From Brachycybe producta (taxonomy: Eukaryota; Arthropoda; Diplopoda; Playtdesmida; Andrognathidae): a stretch of DNA of 64,000 nt. The stretch is taken from positions 450,001 through 514,000 of the forward strand of contig JAUPFP010000012.1 in the NCBI GenBank assembly GCA_036925085.1, written 5' to 3'. The translations under genes and the position numbers were made by a program. The notes under the pieces are model-generated. The model was not told the DNA's origin, searched no databases, and saw only the letters and a list, made by a program, of their open reading frames with translations. Shown here piece by piece: positions 20,695-34,303 of this stretch (position 1 is the stretch's first letter; the number at the start of each line of letters is the position of its first letter).

Positions 20695-21665
20695 ATCGCT
20701 AAACTCCAAAACCGTTTGACCGATCACCATGAAAATTACCACGTATATGTATTTTTTAATGGAGAAGGTTTATATGCTATCCTCTTTGTTGTAGGTCGCC
20801 ACCAGATGGCGCTGCAGTATATCAACTTCTATACCTGTGAGTATAAGTGTTTTTAGGGCAAATGTCCCTTTAGGGCAAACATCCCTTGAGAACAAATGGT
20901 TTGTTTTACACATATTTTTAGGGCAAATGGTTTTTGGTCAAATGTCCCTTAAATATTACAAATGCTTTTAGTTTCAAACATTCTTTTAGGGCAAATGGTT
21001 TAGGGCAATTGATTTTAAGGCAAATGTCTGTTTCGAGCAAATGGTTTTAGTTTCAAACATCCTTTTAGGACAAATGGTTTTAGTTTCAAACATTTTAGGG
21101 CAAGTCATTTTAGAACAAATTTCCCTTTAAGGCAAATGGTTTATTGCAAATGTACCTTTATAGCAAATGGTTTTAGGGCAAATTTACCTTTAGATCAAAT
21201 GGTTTTAGTTTCAAACATTCTTTTACGGCAAATGGTTTTAGTTTCAAACATTCTTTTACGGCGAATGGTTTTAGTTTCAAACATTCTTTTACAGGAAATG
21301 TACCTTTAGGTCAAGTATTTTTAGAGCAAATGTACTTTTAGGACAATTGGTTTAAGGGCAAGTGTTTTTAAGACAAATGTCTCTAGGGCAAACAGTTTTA
21401 GGGCAAATGTCTCTTTATTGCAAATGGCTATGGGGCAAGTGGATTTAGGGCAAGTGTCCATTTAGAGCAAATGTTTCTTTAGGGCAAATAGTTTCAAGGC
21501 TTTAGGACAAATGTCTATATACTGGATGTGACATGTTTTCATATCTATTATCTAGGTATTCATAAAAATAAAAGCTGTATGCATAATTCCTATTCAAGCA
21601 AGAAGAACGGGGTGGCAGGGGTATCTTCATATTTTTCCCCGGGCAACACCGGGTAATTCAGCTAG
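20635..21665 (+). mobile_element. Helitron-like family H2 copy b
   Basis: This is the inverted sister of 18936-19895: ATGGATGTTTGTATATA, (TA)n, the GATCACCATGAAAATTACCA segment, CGCCACCAGATGGCGCTGC, the 33-bp minisatellite, and the 3' end CCCCGGGCAACACCGGGTAA then TTCAGCTAG at 21658-21665. Confidence 0.7.
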
Positions 21666-21680
21666 TATATATATATATAT

Positions 21681-21730
<50 letters not shown>
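21666..21730. repeat. (TA)n microsatellite
   Basis: A TA tract joins the H2 terminus to the 2.2 kb transposon to its right. Confidence 0.95.
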
Positions 21731-24075
<2,345 letters not shown>

Positions 24076-24097
24076 CTGCGTTGTTTTTAACGAGAGT

Positions 24098-24410
24098 AAC
24101 ATACATTTGTCTTGTTGTCAGCTGCTCAAAACAACAAGATGGACATGTATCTAGGCTCTTAAAAACGATTTAGAATATCAAAAAAGTTAGCACGTGCTTT
24201 CATGTATTTCCTTCACGATGTTTTCTTTTTATAAATTTTGAAAAGGTCCTTCTATTTTTTTAATAACGTTTAAAATCGCACGTTTTTTTAACTCAATGTT
24301 AAGTCCTGTAGGACCAAAAAAACCATCCCAAAAAGTTTTGAAGAACTCATTAAAAATTATTTAGAGCAAAATTAGAAAATTAGCACGTACTTACGTGTGT
24401 TTATTTGCTT
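24098..24410. mobile_element. Repeat M, left half, interrupted
   Basis: CATTTGTCTTGTTGTC, GTATCTAGGCTCTTAAA and GGTCCTTCTATTTTTTT match the other M copies. The block breaks off at TTTGCTTC where the TIR of the 11.2 kb element begins, and homology resumes after 35567. Confidence 0.6.
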
Positions 24411-24429
24411 CCTAAGTAGCACAAAATTG

Positions 24430-24595
24430 ATGGGCCAACATAATTCAAACCGTTGGCATTACCATGAAATAACGTTGGCCTAATGTGACGGGCCAAGGTT
24501 GTCTATGGCCGTCGGCTCCAACATTGGCAGAACTTGTTGGCCCCAACTTTGGCAGAATTTGTTGGCCCCAATGTTATCAAAATGTTGGCATTAAC
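24430..24595. repeat. Subterminal repeat cluster, left end
   Basis: GGGCCAACAT, CCGTTGGCATT, CGTTGGCC, GTTGGCCCCAA and AATGTTGGCAT occur within 165 bp, in both orientations. The equivalent cluster at 35410-35560 has TTGGGCCA four times. In CACTA-type elements such arrays bind the accessory protein. Confidence 0.65.
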
Positions 24596-25155
24596 CTAGT
24601 TTCACACAACGATCTGTATTGCAATACATGTATGATAGATGCTAAATTTACATGTACACAAACATAAGCATTCATATATTGCCATGTGAATGCTTCTATT
24701 TGTGTACTTGTAAATTCAGTATCTATCATACATGTATTGGAAAACATGTAAAACTAGGCTTAGCTTTTACCCCTGTGTTGACTGTACTTACTAGCCATAA
24801 CATAATTAATTTAAAGCCTAAAATGAAATACACAACTTTATTGGAACAGGTCCATACAAAAATCTAAAAACCAATTCTGTTTCCAAGAAATAGAAAAAGT
24901 ATGAAAAACAAAAAACAAAATTAACCCACAGCTTGTGTAGCAACGAAACATTTAAAATATGTTTAGGAAAATACTTGTTTACTTAAAATTCTCCTTAAAT
25001 TAATTTCAAAAAATAATTAATATTTATTATTTTTTGAACAATCAGCGTATTAATAAATGGCTTTACTCTTAATAAACACAAAAATTAGAATTGTTAATAA
25101 TAACAATGGTGTGAAACAAATGGCAGAACAGTATATTTTTCTATCTAGAAACATA
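24596..25155. other. Noncoding interior of the 11.2 kb element
   Basis: AT-rich sequence with two facing copies of AATACATGTATGATAGAT-like words near 24622 and 24719 (a local inverted repeat of about 120 bp). No gene seen. Confidence 0.5.
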
Positions 25156-27257
25156 TGCCACTTATAGTCACCAATTTTGATGAAAATTAATTTGTATGTA
25201 GGGATTACAAAATAATTAGACCCTTATTTTTTATTTTGCCATATGACCATTTTTTGTTGAGAAAAAAATTCCCAAAGTTTGGGTATCGGATGCAAAAATG
25301 CATTTTTCTGTAAATTTCTAAAATTCAATATCTCATAAACCGTAAGACAGATTTGTATGAAATTTTCAGGGTATCATTTACATTTTATACATTAACAAGC
25401 CAGATATTCATTATTGTTGGTATTTATTTATAAGTTTGGAAAAAAAAATTACCTAAAAAGTTGCAAATTTTGAAAAATGTGGCTTTTTTGATAAACTGTA
25501 TAACCGAAAAGAAAAGCGCCATTTTCACATAAAACACATCATTGAATTCTGTATTCAAAGACGAATTTAGAAATACCAATGAAGTTAATATGTATTAATA
25601 AACACAAAAACTACGCTGAAAACAAAGTACATTTTGCCAAAAATCGTCATTTTCATGGGTTTTTTTACCTTTGAAAAAAATGGTTCTGCAACACTTACAA
25701 GTTTGAATTTTTTTGTAAACATGCACCAACTAACATACTAATATAGTCATTTCTCAGAAGTGGTTGTATTTTGTTTCTTTAGTTGTTAGAATTTTTAATT
25801 GTTTGTATTTTTAATTGTAGATCGTGATATATTTATTTTTGAATACTAGTTATAATATAAGCAAAGTATAGAAAATATTTTAACAGTAAATAAATGCCAC
25901 TATTAAATGAGAAAATAAACATTTGGAAAAACATGTTTCAAATATGTGAATTTCAACAAAACCGAGGCAAAACTGAAATACACAAAAAATGGTTTTATTT
26001 GATAACAGGACATGAAAAGGGCCAAAACATAATTTGGCTAAAGACAGCTGTGGTGCAATTATAAATGCTTGAGACTTTTACAAATGTACAAAAGGTTTAT
26101 ACACATAACATCACTTGCATACTTTTGACTGAATGAAATTGACAAATCAGGATCGAAATGAAAAAAAAAACATGAGACATGTTATGTTGCTGTACTAGGC
26201 ATACAGTCTTGCTATGTCTAGTGTAAAATTATAGAGAACCATAGCAATAACTCTGATGGCTGAACATAACCTCAAGAACATTACACCAAAAAGAAGAAGC
26301 AATCGGAAGGGTAAAGTTGGGTTTGTGTATAACAGTGACTGGTGGCTAAGACAAGTTGTTGCTATAAATCTAGTGTGGTGATAGTTCAATAAGTTATGCA
26401 CATTTGTTGCATGGTGTTTTAGAAGACCTCCTACACCATCACATGGCTATTTCCATGTCCCGTTATTGAATAAAGCCATTTTCTGTGTATTTCAGTTTTT
26501 ACTCGGTTTTGTTGAAATTTACAAAATTTCAAACATGTTTTTTCCAATGTTAATTTTCTCATTTAACAGTGTCATTGAATTACTTTTAAAATATTTTCTA
26601 TACTTTGCTTATATTATAATTAGTATTCAAAAATAAATATATCACGATCTACAATATCTTATCGGACATTAAAAATTCTCACAACCAAACAAACAAAATA
26701 CCACCACTTCTGAGAAATGACTATATTAGTATGTTAGTAGGTGCATGTTTACAAAAAATTCAAACTTGTAAGTGTTGCAGAACCACTTTTTTTCAAAGGT
26801 CAAAAAACCCATGAAAATGACAATTTTTGGCAAAATGTACTTTGTTTTCAGCGTAGTTTTTGTGTTTATTAATACATATTAACTTCATTGATATTTCTAA
26901 ATTCGTCTTTGAATACAGAATTCAATGATGTGTTTTATGTGAAAATGGCGCTTTTATTTTCCATTATACAGGGCATCAAAAAAGCCACATTTTTCAAAAT
27001 TCGCAATTTTTTAGGGAATTTTTTTTCCCATAAATAAATACCAACAATAATGAATATCTGGCGTGTTAATATATAAAATGTAGATGATACCCTGAAAATT
27101 ACAGAAAAATGCATTTTTGCGTCCGATACCCAAACTTTGGAAATTTTTTCTCAACAAAAAATGGTCATATGGCAAAATAAAAAATAAGAGCCTAATTATT
27201 TTGTTATTCCTACACACAATTTAATTTTTATCAAAATTGGTGACTATGAGTGGCATG
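25156..27257. repeat. 2.1 kb imperfect palindrome (arms about 830 bp)
   Basis: Left arm 25156-26015 and right arm 26453-27257 are inverted copies over their full length; for example TCACCAATTTTGATGAAAAT on the left faces ATTTTTATCAAAATTGGTGA on the right. A spacer of about 437 bp lies between. Arms differ by scattered substitutions and small indels. No coding frame is present. The right arm overlaps the last codons of the transposase frame. Confidence 0.9.
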
Positions 27258-29468
27258 CCCTGCCTGACTGGTGATGGAAAGGGTCTAGAGATCCGAGTTT
27301 CTGTGGTAATCTAACACATTTTCTCTTTATAGAGCTAAGTGGTATTTCAAACAATGTATTAGTTGAATTATCATCAGTTACAGATAATACACCTAAATCC
27401 TGGCTATTAGATGGATAAGAATAAAAGTTTGCAGAACTACACTGTGAACAAATAATCTTAAAACTCTTTTCAGTTTGAATTATATTTTTTACATAAATAA
27501 TTTTGTTTGAATCTGTAACAAAGCAGTTATTTGCTTGATCAGCACTAATAACATACTTATCAGTAAAAAGCATCTTAAATTGCAATACATAGTTTCTGTT
27601 TAAAACTGGTCGTGATTTGTGTGGTTTTTTTGCGATCATGTTTTTGTTAAATGTCTTTCTAGTATTTGCATTGCAAACTTCAATTGTTCTCAACATTTTT
27701 TTGACATTTTTCATATAATTTTCAAATGGAAATGCACTGTAGGAATCCAAAGGACCTAAAAATGCAACATCATCTGGTACATGAATCAGACTGTGAATAT
27801 TGTATACCAACATATCTTTTCCATAAATTGTAATTGATTGCTTTACAAATTTTATAATTAAACACCTGGAAAACTTTATCCATTCTAGAGGTGCACCATC
27901 TGTTGCAAGAATATAGATTGCAGTGTAAAGCAAACAAAAATGGTAGTAAAGTTTTGATGGAAAAATACTTTTAAGGACAACTAGTCCACTGTACAAAATA
28001 AATTGTCGAAATTCAGTTGCTTTCCAATGATCTATTTCTGAAAGAGATCTTGGTTTTCTGCAAAATTCTCGTGGTATATACTTTTTGAAACTTTCTAAGT
28101 GACAGGACAATTCATTCACTTTTTTAGTACGAAGCCGAACACGCAATGGACCTCGCAACCATGTTTTTATCAATCTTTTAGTTACACCTAAACAAGTTAA
28201 GTGCATATAGTCCAGTGGTATTTGTTTTATCATGTCTATTGTTGTACAAGTTAGAGGTGAATTTCCTGTGTGGTGTTCATCATTAGGATCTATAGACGAG
28301 AAACTATCACTACATCTATTTGCAGAGTCTACTTCTAGAAACACAACTTTTCCATGCCATTCTCCTTGTTGGACACAACTTTCACATGCAAAATAACTGT
28401 TATGGGGTTTTATACACTTAATGAAACTCCTACCAGGTGCATCTACACATATTGTGCTAATTCGAAAATGGTAGTGTTACCCAGCCACCTCTAACTCTTT
28501 ATCTTCTAGTTGCACAACTTCTTCTAAAAAAAGGTCTTAAAAATTCATTTATATCTGCAGGCTTCTTTTTGCCCCAGAAAAGCCCAATAATGAATGGTTG
28601 TGTATTTATGCAAAAGTCAACTTTTCCAAGAATTGTCCAGAACACATTGTTATTTGATTTTGAAAGTGGCAAACCATCTATATGAATGCATGCAGTTAAA
28701 AGTTGTTGTGATGGATTTAGTGTACACCCTTTAACAAGTTTTGTCTAAGAGCTGAGTGATAATCTTTTGAAAAACCAGCAGTAATGCAATTTTTAAGACA
28801 TTTTTGTAATCCAACATGATGGTACACACCTCCAGTTATATTTTTTTATTTCTACATGCCTTTCAGTTTTTAACAATGTCCTAGAATCTAAAGGCAGATT
28901 TGCTACAAACGGATTTAAAACTTTTAGTAAGTCATTGATTGCACTGTGAATAAAATTGTGGTGCAATGCCCACCTAACTAGTTCATTTTTGCAATCTATG
29001 GGCTCAGTGTTATTTGTTTCAGATAAAGTTTCGTTATGTAAAGAAGTTTGGTCTAAGTTGCAATTAGGAGATTTTGTTATTGTATTAACATGTGTATCAC
29101 TTGAGTGAGGTGCTGTATTATACTGTTCTGGCAAATGCCTGCCACCATCAGTCGGGAAATCAAATTTCGGAAAACAATCAGTATTAATTATTGTTACAGT
29201 TTTATTTGTTAATTCTGCCCACTCAGCATCCGCTGATTCCGTAACTCTTCTTCGTTTGCTTCTTTCTGATTACCCATCCATGTTTAAGGATTCTGTTGAT
29301 GTCATTTCTCACTTGGTCTAAGTTGCAATTAAGTGATTTTGTTATTGTATTAACATGTGTATGACTTGGATGAGGTGCTGTATTATACTGTTCTGCCAAA
29401 TGACAGCCACCATTAGTCGAGAAATCAAATTTTGGAATACGATCAGTATTAATTATTGTTCTGACCAC
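27244..29468 (-). pseudogene. TNP2-like transposase of the 11.2 kb element, broken
   Basis: The longest piece (28344 down to 27244) is 366 codons with PLDYMHLTCLGVTKRLIKTW, LRGPLRVRL, FKKYIPREFCRKPRSLSEID, WKATEFRQFILYSG, YGKDMLVYNIHSLIHV, FLGPLDSYSAFPFENYM. Upstream in other frames are HIDGLPLSKSNNNVFW and PFIIGLFWGKKKPADINEFL (28690-28540), and WALHHNFIHSAINDLLKVL with LPLDSRTLLKTERHVEI (29000-28840). This order is that of a widespread invertebrate transposase related to plant TNP2 (memory-based). Stops and frameshifts around 28350-28480 and 28740-28790 disable it. Its C-terminus runs into the palindrome arm. Confidence 0.8.
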
Positions 29469-29560
29469 TCATCATCAACTGATTCCTTACCTCTTCTGGG
29501 TTTGCTTTTTTTCTGATTGCCCGTCCATGTTTAAGGATTCTGTTGACGTTGTTTCTCACG
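29051..29560 (-). repeat. 265-bp tandem duplication at transposase 5' end
   Basis: GTCTAAGTTGCAATTA starts at 29051 and again at 29316, and the following sequence is duplicated with few differences through GGTGCTGTATTATACTGTTC and the CCGTCCATG/CCCATCCATG segment. The duplicated frames encode EQYNTAPH and HVNTITKS twice. Confidence 0.85.
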
Positions 29561-31077
29561 ACCACCATTTCTATCTTTTGAAAATTTCAACCAGCTCTTG
29601 ATGACTTTTTCAATTTCTTCACCAGTTGCTTCACGGGTTGATTTATTTTTTCTTACTGCACCTTTATGAAAATAAAAGTATAATAATATCCATTAATAGA
29701 AATTATTTTTTCACCCATATATTTCTTAAAAGTAAACAGTTTTAAAATGTTTCTTTGAGTATTTGTATTATTCAGTGTGAAGAGTAAATAGATGGCAATT
29801 AAATATTACTTAGTTTCATAATGATTAAGTAAGACAAATTACTAATTACAACATCTTTAAGTTTTAGTTCTTTAAAAGACAGTTTTGGTGGTCTTCCAGC
29901 CCAGTTGTATGAATCAGGTAGTTGTCCTCCAAGAAATTTCTTCAAGATTTTTCTAAGAGTTGATTGAACATTACTGCCATCAACTAAAGCCAAGTAAGAG
30001 ACCTAAAAATAAACTACCTTAATGCCTTATTTAAAGTAACTGCAAATAGAAAATTCACCAGTTTTGCTTTGTTTTGTTCAGACTGAAGCCATATTTCATT
30101 TGTGGAAATTTCATTTGAAGTTTCAAAAGGAAGTTGTGGCATTTCAACATCATCAGTGGCCACTGTTTCATAATGGGCCAATAGTCTTGTTAGTAGCTCA
30201 TGATTTTCATCTACTTGTTGCTTTATAGCTTCAAGTTTTTGTAAAATACACTGATCAATTTTGTCTGAAATATGAAATAAATCCAAAAATTGGTATGAAA
30301 TTAACATACAACATGGACACAATTTAGTTCCACTAGTTCTTATTCATGAGTATTCAGATTAGAGATTAAAATTAAGAGGTTGCATATTTAAAATAAAATT
30401 GCATACTTTGATTATTCATATCTGCAGGGGTATAGTTTAAAGGTAGTTGAAGCTTATCTGCTGGTCTGGCATTATTCCTCTGAGCACAGTAATTGTCTAC
30501 ATTGGTCTCTAAATCTACAAATTAAATTTCACTTTATAAACTACAAACTAAGCATGTTTTATTGATTTACCTAGCTCAGTATTTAATAGCAATGACTGAA
30601 ATGATTCTGTATCATGCAGTTTCTTTTTTGGTATATTTATGGTTTTTATTCGTGATGGTTGTGGTGAATCACAATTTGTTTCATCACCAGAAGATACAAT
30701 AATTCTTTTGCGATCGATTTCACAGCATCTTCCTCACTTTCCAAGTTTGAAGTATATTCTGCTTTATGCAGAAGACTTCGTGCATGATCATAAGAATCCT
30801 AATTGTTTAAACAAAATAAAATAATTTTTATTTGGTTAGTTTATTTGTGGTGCCATTAAGGACGGGGTTGCATGCAATATACTTACTTGCTTTAGCTAAA
30901 ATCCTGATGCATTATGTAGCCGATGATTTATTTGGTGTTAAACATTGTTTTATTGCTTTCAATAGTGGCATTCCAGTAATTGGTGCCCAAAAAGCAAATC
31001 CATCTTTTTGCCATTTGGCAGGAATAATATCAACCACTTTTTCATCCTCAAAGGACACAACCATGTATGATGCCATT
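29546..31077 (-). pseudogene. DUF4806-type accessory protein of the 11.2 kb element
   Basis: Exons can be read on the minus strand with good splice sites: 31077-30887 (ATG 31076-31074; VVSFEDEKVVDIIPAKWQKD; donor AA|GTAAGT), 30798-30571 (DSYDHARSLLHKAEYTSNLE), about 30513-30410, 30265-30018 (KIDQCILQKLEAIKQQVDEN) and 29999-29800 (LALVDGSNVQSTLRKILKKF, PDSYNWAGRPPKLSFKELKL). A last piece ends near 29546 (TREATGEEIEKVIKSWLKFS). The LALV..S..S..R..L...Y.W.G...K..F..L block is the DUF4806 signature as I recall it. A stop in exon one and a frameshift in exon two show decay. It sits just upstream of the transposase in the same direction, like a two-gene transposon. Confidence 0.7.
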
Positions 31078-31632
31078 CTTGTATATTAACTTTAAAAATG
31101 CCTATGTCCATGCATGTGCATAGCATGTATGACAATAAAGGCATGCAAAGACTTATCACACCATGTGAGCACACATACTGTCACCTTGATCGATTTAAAC
31201 CATGATATTATACTTAGAAATATACTAGTCATGACATATCATGCCATAGTATATTTTTGTATAATCACTCAGGCAGTTTCCAAGTCCAGTTTCAAATATA
31301 AACAGAACCGAACTGCTATAAACAAAGGATATGTGCGGTAACATGAGTTGATAATGTGTGGATTTGTAGAAAATAAAACTGTGCTGTCATGTGTGAGGTT
31401 GATGATGTGACATGATATGAATGAGGTGACTTCAGTGTAGTTCTGGTACATTAAAATTTATTACCGTTATTTATTACCATCACAGAGTTTTTGTGACAGC
31501 AATTGAGCTCACACATCATGTGATAACAGTCCGTTTCAATCATTAGGAACATAGTGTACACATGCATGCACGTGCATAAATGTAAGTACACATGCATGTA
31601 CATATACAAGTGCATACACATGTGTGCACGTG
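31078..31632. other. Intronic/noncoding part of the 11.2 kb element
   Basis: No gene was recognised. From about 31550 the sequence becomes an ACATGCATGTAC-rich alternating purine-pyrimidine stretch that anticipates the minisatellite at 32749. Confidence 0.5.
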
Positions 31633-31888
31633 TAGGAATAGTCCAAAGGTTAGGTTTAGTAAAATGAAGCTTGTTGCAGGGGGTCTGGGGGTGCAGCCCC
31701 CATTTTTTAGTTATTAAATAAAATTTGTTGATTTTTCTGACCGTTCCTCCCTTTGAACAGATTAGGGAACAAGTCAGAACAATGGAATAATTTGATTTAA
31801 TAATTCTCAAAAAAAAGTCGTGGTCAGAACCACCCAGATCCCCTGCAACAACTTGATTTTACTAAACCAAACCTTCGGAGTGTTCCTA
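31633..31888. mobile_element. MITE with about 60-bp TIRs
   Basis: TAGGAATAGTCCAAAGGTTA and, at the other end, the inverse of CCAAACCTTCGGAGTGTTCC bound a 256-bp unit. The TIR continues through GGTTTAGTAAAAT and GTTGCAGGGG. The flanking CACGTG and CATGTG resemble each other, but the surrounding repeat makes a target duplication uncertain. Confidence 0.7.
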
Positions 31889-31956
31889 CATGTGTGTGCA
31901 TGTGTATGCACTTGTACACATGTGCGTGCCTGTGTATGCACATTTACACATATGCG

Positions 31957-32748
31957 TGTGTGGAAACCTGGTTTGCTCAATCAAATTTTTGATTGAGCAG
32001 ATGAACTTCCTATGGTGGTCTGCCTGACAGCTTGCAGTAGGCTGTTGGGTCAGATGCCATTTTGGTGCCAGCAGACCTCTCACCATTGAAGTCAATGGGT
32101 GAGAGGTCAGAAGTGACCACTGTCCCCTCCAGGTGGAGTTGCCTGGAGGTTTTAATGGCTTGGTCAGCCATTGAATCTGGGCAGTGTGTTGTAGGCTTGT
32201 GACTGGTAATGATCTTCATGCTGGAGGCCAGGGTGGCCTCCATTGTTTCATTGTTTGGTGCTTACTTTGTTTGCCTTTGTTGGTTTCTATGGGGGCTTGG
32301 CTGGTGGATGGCACCAGCCCAGTTGTGTGGAGAACCTACCACTGCTTTCTTTTGATTTGTATAATAATTGCTGTAAGTGAATAAACATCTTTTATTCTTT
32401 TTAAATAGTTTGGTGTTGTGTGCTTTATTGGGGAGTACCGCGGGGTGGGAGGGAATCTGTGGGGATTTCCACTGTCCATTTCCGGCTTTTATTGGCCGGT
32501 ACTTACGTCGGCTCGCGGTGGGAGAGGTCCCACTGTGATATTCTCGTTGTCGTGGTGGATCGACCATCGTGTCTGGCGAAGGAGACTCCGTGGGAGTCGA
32601 CGTTTCCCAAGGGTTACCGTGTGGAGGACTACTAAGGGTACGATCCTGTCCCCGTAATTGGAGTCTGGTGTCCGGGTAAGTTTGTAAAAGTTCTTTGGAT
32701 GGTACAAATGTACCCAAGGTATTGTGACGGACCAGTCGGGTCGTTACA
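31957..32748 (+). mobile_element. Solo-LTR-like segment
   Basis: It runs from TGTGTGGAAACC to GGGTCGTTACA, with AATAAACATC near 32380 followed by a TGTTGTGTGC stretch as in a poly(A)/R-U5 region. The first 100 bp share GAGCAGATGAA with the dispersed repeat at 2960 and 50593. No internal retroelement genes adjoin, so this is a solo LTR candidate inside the 11.2 kb element. Confidence 0.5.
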
Positions 32749-33960
32749 CGTGCATGTTTATGTACTTGTGTGCACATGCATGCACGTGTGCACACATGTA
32801 TGCATGTGTACACACATGTACACACTTGTGCACATGTGTACGCACATGTACACACGTGTAAGCACATGTGTGCATGTGTAAGCACTTGTGCACACATGTA
32901 CGGACTTGTGCGCATGTGTATGCAAGTGTAAGCACTTGTGCACACGTGTATGCACATGTATGCACTTGTGTGCACATGTATGCACTTGTATGCACGTGCA
33001 CACACATGTATGCACTTTATGCATGTGTACACACTTGTGTGCACGTGTATGCACTTGTATGCATGAGTATGCACTTGTATGCACGTGCACGCACATGTAT
33101 GCACGTGCACGCACATGTATGCACTTGTTATGCATGTGTACACACTTGTATGCATGTGTATGCACTTGTATGTACATCTTTGCACTTGTTATGCATGTGT
33201 ACACACTTGTATGCATGTGTATGCACTTGTATGCATGTGTATGCACTTGTATGCACGTGTACGCACTTGTATGCACATGTATGCACTTGTATGCATGTGT
33301 ACGCACTTGTGCGCATGCGTACGCATGTGAATGCACTTGTATGCACGTGTATGCACGTGAATGCACTTGTATGCACGTGTACGCACTTGTATGCACATGT
33401 ATGCACTTGTATGCATGTGTATGCACTTGTTCACATGTGTACGCATGTGAACGTACTTGTGCACATGTGTACACACTTGTGCACATGTGTATGCATGTGT
33501 ACACACATGCGTGCATGTGTATGCACGTGTACACAATTGTGCACATGTGTACGCATGTGTATGCACTTGTGCGCATGTGTATGCACATGAACGCACTTGT
33601 GCACATGTGTACACACTTGTGCGCATGTGTATGCACATGTATGCACTTGTGCACATGTGTACGCACGTGTATACACTTGTGCGCATGTGTATGCATGTGT
33701 ACACACTTGTGCACATGTGTACGCACGTTTACACTTGTGTGCATGTGTATACATATGTACACACTTGTGCACATGTGTGAACATGTGTACACATGTGTAA
33801 ACACTTATGTGCATGTGTACGGACGTGTACACACTTGTGCGCATGTGTACGCATGTGTACACACTTGTGCGCATGTGTATGCACGTGTACATGCTTGTGC
33901 AGATGTGTACACACTTGTGCGCAAGTGTACACACATGGACACATGTGTGCATTTGTTTAT
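32749..33960. repeat. Minisatellite of alternating purine-pyrimidine units (10/20 bp)
   Basis: Units such as GCACTTGTATGCATGTGTAT recur with a 20-bp period built from two 10-bp halves, for about 1.2 kb. Variation is limited to the Y/R choices (ACATG, ACGTG, GCATG). Because 20 is not a multiple of three, all frames stay open on both strands and produce spurious Cys/His-rich proteins over 300 residues long. Long RY-alternating runs favour Z-DNA. Confidence 0.95.
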
Positions 33961-34013
33961 AAACACACATGTATTTACTCACGTACATGACATAGTTACA
34001 TGTAATGTGCATG

Positions 34014-34295
34014 CAGTACCGTCTTTACTATAAGGGCACACGGGGCCCGTGCCCAGGGCCCCCAACCTCACGGGGGCCCCTAAAGGGCGATATATTCACT
34101 TACACGAAAAAAAGGAGCTCAAATTTTTTTCTATTTTTAGGTGGATACCTACTAAGAATTACCGTCAACATTTCTAAGTTGAAATGTTAATAGGACACCA
34201 GATCAGATTTTTAAATTTTTTCTAATTTTTACTATCCAACAGGGCCCTCAATTCTTGTGTGCCCAAGGGCCCCGACATGCCCTAAGACGGCCCTG
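34014..34295. mobile_element. hAT-type MITE with perfect 8-bp TSD
   Basis: CAGTACCGTCTT at the left and AAGACGGCCCTG at the right are inverted ends. TGTGCATG precedes (34006-34013) and follows (34296-34303), a perfect 8-bp duplication. The GGGCCC-rich subterminal part is characteristic of the family. It inserted into the edge of the minisatellite. Confidence 0.9.
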
Positions 34296-34303
34296 TGTGC
34301 ATG

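Noticed and set aside
18514..21665. Single large palindrome
   Set aside because: The order is H1-, H2-, H1+, H1+, H2+. That is a nest of separate copies, not one symmetrical inverted repeat.
32262..34033. Very long open frames on both strands with Cys/His-rich repeats (240-381 codons)
   Set aside because: They follow exactly the 10/20-bp minisatellite, occur in all frames and both strands, and have no splice or start context. They are artefacts of a stop-free repeat.
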